From contig JAKNDB010000068.1 of the NCBI GenBank assembly GCA_024305405.1, positions 10,897,501-10,961,500 of the forward strand: 64,000 nucleotides of DNA, written 5' to 3'. The stretch is from Dirofilaria immitis (taxonomy: Eukaryota; Nematoda; Chromadorea; Rhabditida; Onchocercidae). Below the pieces are notes generated by a model. The model had not been told where the DNA came from, ran no database searches, and saw nothing but the letters and a program-made list of their open reading frames with translations. This document shows, piece after piece, positions 60,518 to 64,000 of this stretch (position 1 is the stretch's first letter; every line of letters begins with the position of its first letter). The translations under genes and the position numbers were made by a program.

Positions 60518-61390
60518 CTAAAATGAATAGAGATCTAGGAAGGTTTCTCTTTTCATTTTAAATGTTAGATTAAACTTCAATTCAAAATTTTGATATGCTT
60601 GGATTTCAAAAAAAATTTATTCATAAAAAGTGCGATGAAATTTGAGAAATTGCTCTTTAAAGCAAAACAAAATGTGATTCTTGATAAGCAAAAGATGTGT
60701 GCAACAAAAGGCAAAATGAACATTGTTATTATTTACTCATCGTTTTCCAAATGAGTGTTTTACTTTAACGATCGAAAAACGAATATGCTCTAAAATATTT
60801 TGCAAATTAATTACCTTTGAAATTAGAGTAAAAGAGAAATACAATTTGCTATGATGAATAACACGATTAACAACATTTATCAATAGGAAAAAAATGATGG
60901 TTTTCGGCTTCATATAAAATCTAAAGTTAATATTTTATCAAATCCTACTATTCTTAACACCTATCATCTTACATTATTCTTTTTTCTGTGCCCGTCAGAA
61001 ACACTCTGAATATTCTATTTTAGGGTAATTCTGTTTCCGATCCATGATAATTTTACATACCAAAAAGAAATTCATAACGACAAATAATGAATTTCTGATA
61101 AAACCTTAATTCAGATTTTATATGAACCATTTCAAATTATTTTAAGAATTAGCAAATAAACATTAAAACCTATCATTCCGACTCCAATGATATGTAAAAT
61201 TCTGTCTTTAAATTTAAAAAATCTCGATGATTCATCCCATTAATGCTGGTATAAACTTTCTCTTTATCTAAGTAAGCGATAGTTTCGAAAAAGTTTTTAA
61301 AAAATCAAAAGTCTGTAATCTCCCTAAAATCACTTCATTTTGAAAGCATCATATATAGAAGTTTTTCATCAATCAAAAGAACACTTATGC

Positions 61391-61433
<43 letters not shown>

Positions 61434-62421
61434 ATATCATCACAAATCATAGATGAATGATATAATAACTCATCTCTCATGATGAAGACTGCTATTATTA
61501 TCTTCGAATTACTTCTTTATCCAGAGTTGATTTTAGATAAAAGGATAATATTCCGTATAACCTAGAATATTTCTTTCACTTAAATTTTAATTTTGCGATT
61601 CTTCCAGTCCAAATACTTATCCGTTACCTTGTTCTTTTTAATGGCTTTTTCTTCTTCCTAAAAATTCTATTGTTATTATCGAAATATCAAAGACCAACAC
61701 AAAAATCGCCTTGGTATTACCGTAATGGCAATGATGAAATATGAGTTTTTTTCTAAACCAAAAATAAAGTACAAAAATTTTATTTTCTGGGATTACAACC
61801 TGAAGGCAAGCGGTTGAACGACGTTGCATCATCGTTGTTTCATTTATATTACGTTTTTACTTCTAATTTATTAAACTCTTAATTTAAGAAATGATAATAC
61901 ATAACATATTTATATATCATAATGACAACTACAAAGACAATGGGAATGTCAAACAGCAGGACTCAGTTAATTTCCAAGACAAAATAAATTGAAAAGGCAC
62001 TTGTCTATAGAATCTACAAAGTGAAAGAGCCTACCTTCCGTGATTTTCCCATGCTTTTCTATTTATTTGCTTACTTTTATAGCAAGAATATCTGATTAGA
62101 AGTTGAAATCGAAAGATACATCGGTATATTTGCATCACTTTTTCTCCCTATTCAGTTACATATCATATTTCAATTAAATAAATCACATTACGGTATTGTT
62201 TCATGCTATACAATAGACATTTGTAATGTCGAACTTGAAGCAAACGATAGAAAGTAAGCAGCAATGTTCACAATTCTAAATTTGAATAAGAAACTATTGT
62301 TTAATTCCCTGTTTCTTTATTTTTTAGATTTTCTATTTTGAATTCTACGCCAACTAAGAAGCAACGCCTTCACATCTGCATGCCATTTGACATTTTTACT
62401 CTTCATAGTTGGTTGTAAAAA
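60518..62421. other. Region between nuclear receptor DBD exon and the lysine-rich gene
   Basis: AT-rich sequence expected to contain the first exon and promoter of the nuclear receptor. A minus-strand stretch near 61800-61835 (MMQRRSTACLQ before a GTTGTA donor) was examined but its phase does not fit. It also holds an (AT)n run at 61393-61427. Confidence 0.45.
61393..61427. repeat. (AT)n microsatellite
   Basis: About 17 uninterrupted AT units, the longest dinucleotide repeat in the window. Confidence 0.9.
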
Positions 62422-63648
62422 CTACGATAATTTACATATAAATAAATACACGTGCATGAATAAGAAAGATATAACAATAACATATAGTTTAGATATTCTT
62501 TTGTCTCTATGCTTTTTATGTTTTTCTTTTTCGGATTTCGAATTCGTTTCATTCTTTTTACTGACATCTGTATCCTTCCTGTCTGCTTTGGATTTCAATT
62601 TATCCTCACTAGAGTCCAGTTTATCTCCTTTAAATTCCGGTTGATTTCCTTTATATTTTAGTTTATCTTCATTAGAATCTTGTTCATGCCTTTTAGATAC
62701 CGATTTGTCTTCTTTAAATTTCAGTTTGCCTTCATTGAAATCCAGTTTGTCTAGTTTAGATTTCCTGTGTTTATTCCATTTTGTCTCTTCCAGTATACGT
62801 TTCTTCATTAGATCCTTGTATAGATCTTTAAGAACACTCGGAATTTCTGCCCTTTTATTTTTGCTTTGCACAGCTGCTACCATTCTGAAAGGATCTGACG
62901 AATAAACATTTTTTTCCTCAGAATTTAAAATTCCATGAAATCAACTTGGTTATGAGTCTACCTAACCTATAATGTTGGAAATATGATACGATTTTATCAC
63001 ATCATTAGATGGCAAGAGGTGAAATAATCGAGCAATTTACAAATTTTTAAAACGATGGAGGAGTAGGGATTATTTGAACATCACAGGAAGATTGGATGGG
63101 AAATACCAAAGTAGTGTTAAAATAAATAGAATATTTCAACAGCTACCGTTCATTGCTTTCAACACTTTTACCTGGGTATGTCTTCGTTGATGAATTGATC
63201 CAAATTATGCATCAGGTCCTCATCCACTTTGTTCCAACCTTTGATATATGATAAATGAGCTTTTTCCACAAAAGGCTATAAAGTAAGAGCAAGAATGCAG
63301 CATGTAGAAGCGCAGGCATGTCATGAAACATTCCGATACGCATTTCTAATGTGTTCATCGGCATATAATTTGTTTTGTTTACATTGGATATAAGATAATA
63401 TTTTTACGTAAATAAATGGAAAATATTGCGATAATATAATATCAGGATGCGCAATCTTTCCGTATTCTTATTCTGTATTATATCCTGAATTTTCATGGAT
63501 GAAAAAGTAGTCAAAATATTGAACAAACCGCTATGTCAGGAAAATCGCTTTCTGCAACACGTAGACGATATTTAAAATCATCTAATATTCGAAGCAAATT
63601 ACGCTGTGTCACAACACGCTTCAATTCAGCATTTGACTTACACCACAT
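62422..63648 (-). CDS. Unrecognised lysine-rich protein with short charged repeats (N-terminus may continue beyond window)
   Basis: Minus-strand exons: 63529-63648, 63172-63275, 62422-62884, all in phase (229 codons with stop). I do not recognise it. The first part is helical (MWCKSNAELKRVVTQRNLL, then DDFKYRLRVAESDFPDI, then PFVEKAHLSYIKGWNKV). The second part is strongly basic/acidic with imperfect repeats: NEGKLKFKEDK, NEDKLKYKGNQ, SEDKLKSKADR. Such tails are common in chromatin and RNA-processing proteins. A weak resemblance of the helical part to the integrase-binding/TFIIS-N-like fold of LEDGF/HRP2 is only an impression. The ATG follows a 3' splice site directly, so it may be internal or a trans-spliced start. 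The last codons after RISK turn hydrophobic and could be a missed splice. Confidence 0.55.
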
Positions 63649-64000
63649 CTAAGGAAATAAAAATCATAAGTGAGGAATCTTTCACGCTAGAATCAACCGA
63701 TGCACACGATTTTTTTCTTGTACTAAATTGATTATATATTGTACTGCTATCTTAATATTTTTATAAGATGCTCGTATCGATTAATTTGCCTGATTAGATT
63801 ATCTGCTTATTAAATTGTTTAATCAAAATTTTATCAACAAAGAAAATTGATATATTTCTTGGAACCGTAAGACAACATAAATTGTCCCTAAATATTTCTG
63901 TTATGCATTTTATCAAAAGCATATATCAAATTTATATTGTTTAACAGGCATCAACACCTAATCATTTTTGCAAATAGTTAAAAGAATTTGATTAATAGTT
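63649..64000. other. Right edge of window
   Basis: AT-rich sequence upstream of the lysine-rich gene. I see no exon in it; it may be an intron or promoter. Confidence 0.5.

Noticed and set aside
61638..61832. Minus-strand MMQRRSTACLQ stretch as first exon of the nuclear receptor
   Set aside because: It would end in phase 0 at the donor, while the DBD exon at 60517 needs phase 1.
62884..62894. Frame break between the last two exons of the lysine-rich gene
   Set aside because: Using the acceptor CCTTTCAG next to 62884 rather than CGTCAG at 62895 restores the phase.
1..64000. tRNA, rRNA, SL RNA genes, CRISPR arrays, intact transposons
   Set aside because: No T-loop GGTTCRA pattern with matching arms, no spliced-leader sequence, no spaced direct repeats and no transposase or reverse-transcriptase motif was seen by eye on either strand.

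Overview
The window is AT-rich eukaryotic DNA from a nematode, probably a filarial/spirurid worm. The evidence is small exons split by AT-rich introns, 3' splice sites of the TTTCAG type placed 10-60 bases before start codons (typical of spliced-leader trans-splicing), and proteins that match nematode and animal families: a GRAF-type RhoGAP, CCT-6, KLHL18, UBC-7, a nematode lips-type lipase and an NR2E-type nuclear receptor. The species is an inference; no marker gene is present.

Layout. 1-14987 (+): 3' part of a BAR-PH-RhoGAP-SH3 gene (GRAF/ARHGAP26 family). 16501-21284 (-): an S9C acylaminoacyl/prolyl oligopeptidase, convergent with the first. 22486-27554 (+): cct-6, divergent from the peptidase. 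27938-30357 (-): a secreted class-2 (lips) lipase, tail to tail with cct-6, with a possible 5' exon up to 31143. 31144-38011: long AT-rich intergenic stretch. 38023-42545 (+): KLHL18 orthologue (BTB-BACK-Kelch). 43475-46311 (-): a short ER protein disulfide isomerase-like protein. 47040-49902 (+): an unrecognised gene. 53947-55973 (+): ubc-7 (UBE2G1-type E2). 56722-60517 (-): a nuclear hormone receptor with NR2E-like DNA-binding domain. 62422-63648 (-): a lysine-rich protein I do not recognise.

The genes do not form an operon or a shared pathway. Several belong to protein quality control (CCT-6, PDI-like, UBC-7, KLHL18 as a Cullin-3 adaptor), but neighbours mostly sit in convergent or divergent pairs, so this looks like ordinary gene order.

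The most important general point is that conserved exons repeatedly need exactly one extra base inside a homopolymer run to stay in frame. I count 15 firm cases in six genes, including the essential cct-6. Splice phases on both sides agree with the one-base correction each time. This points to homopolymer undercalling in the assembly rather than to pseudogenes. Gene models below give genomic exon coordinates as they stand and name the affected run. I found no CRISPR, no bacterial operon, no tRNA or rRNA gene, and no intact transposon.
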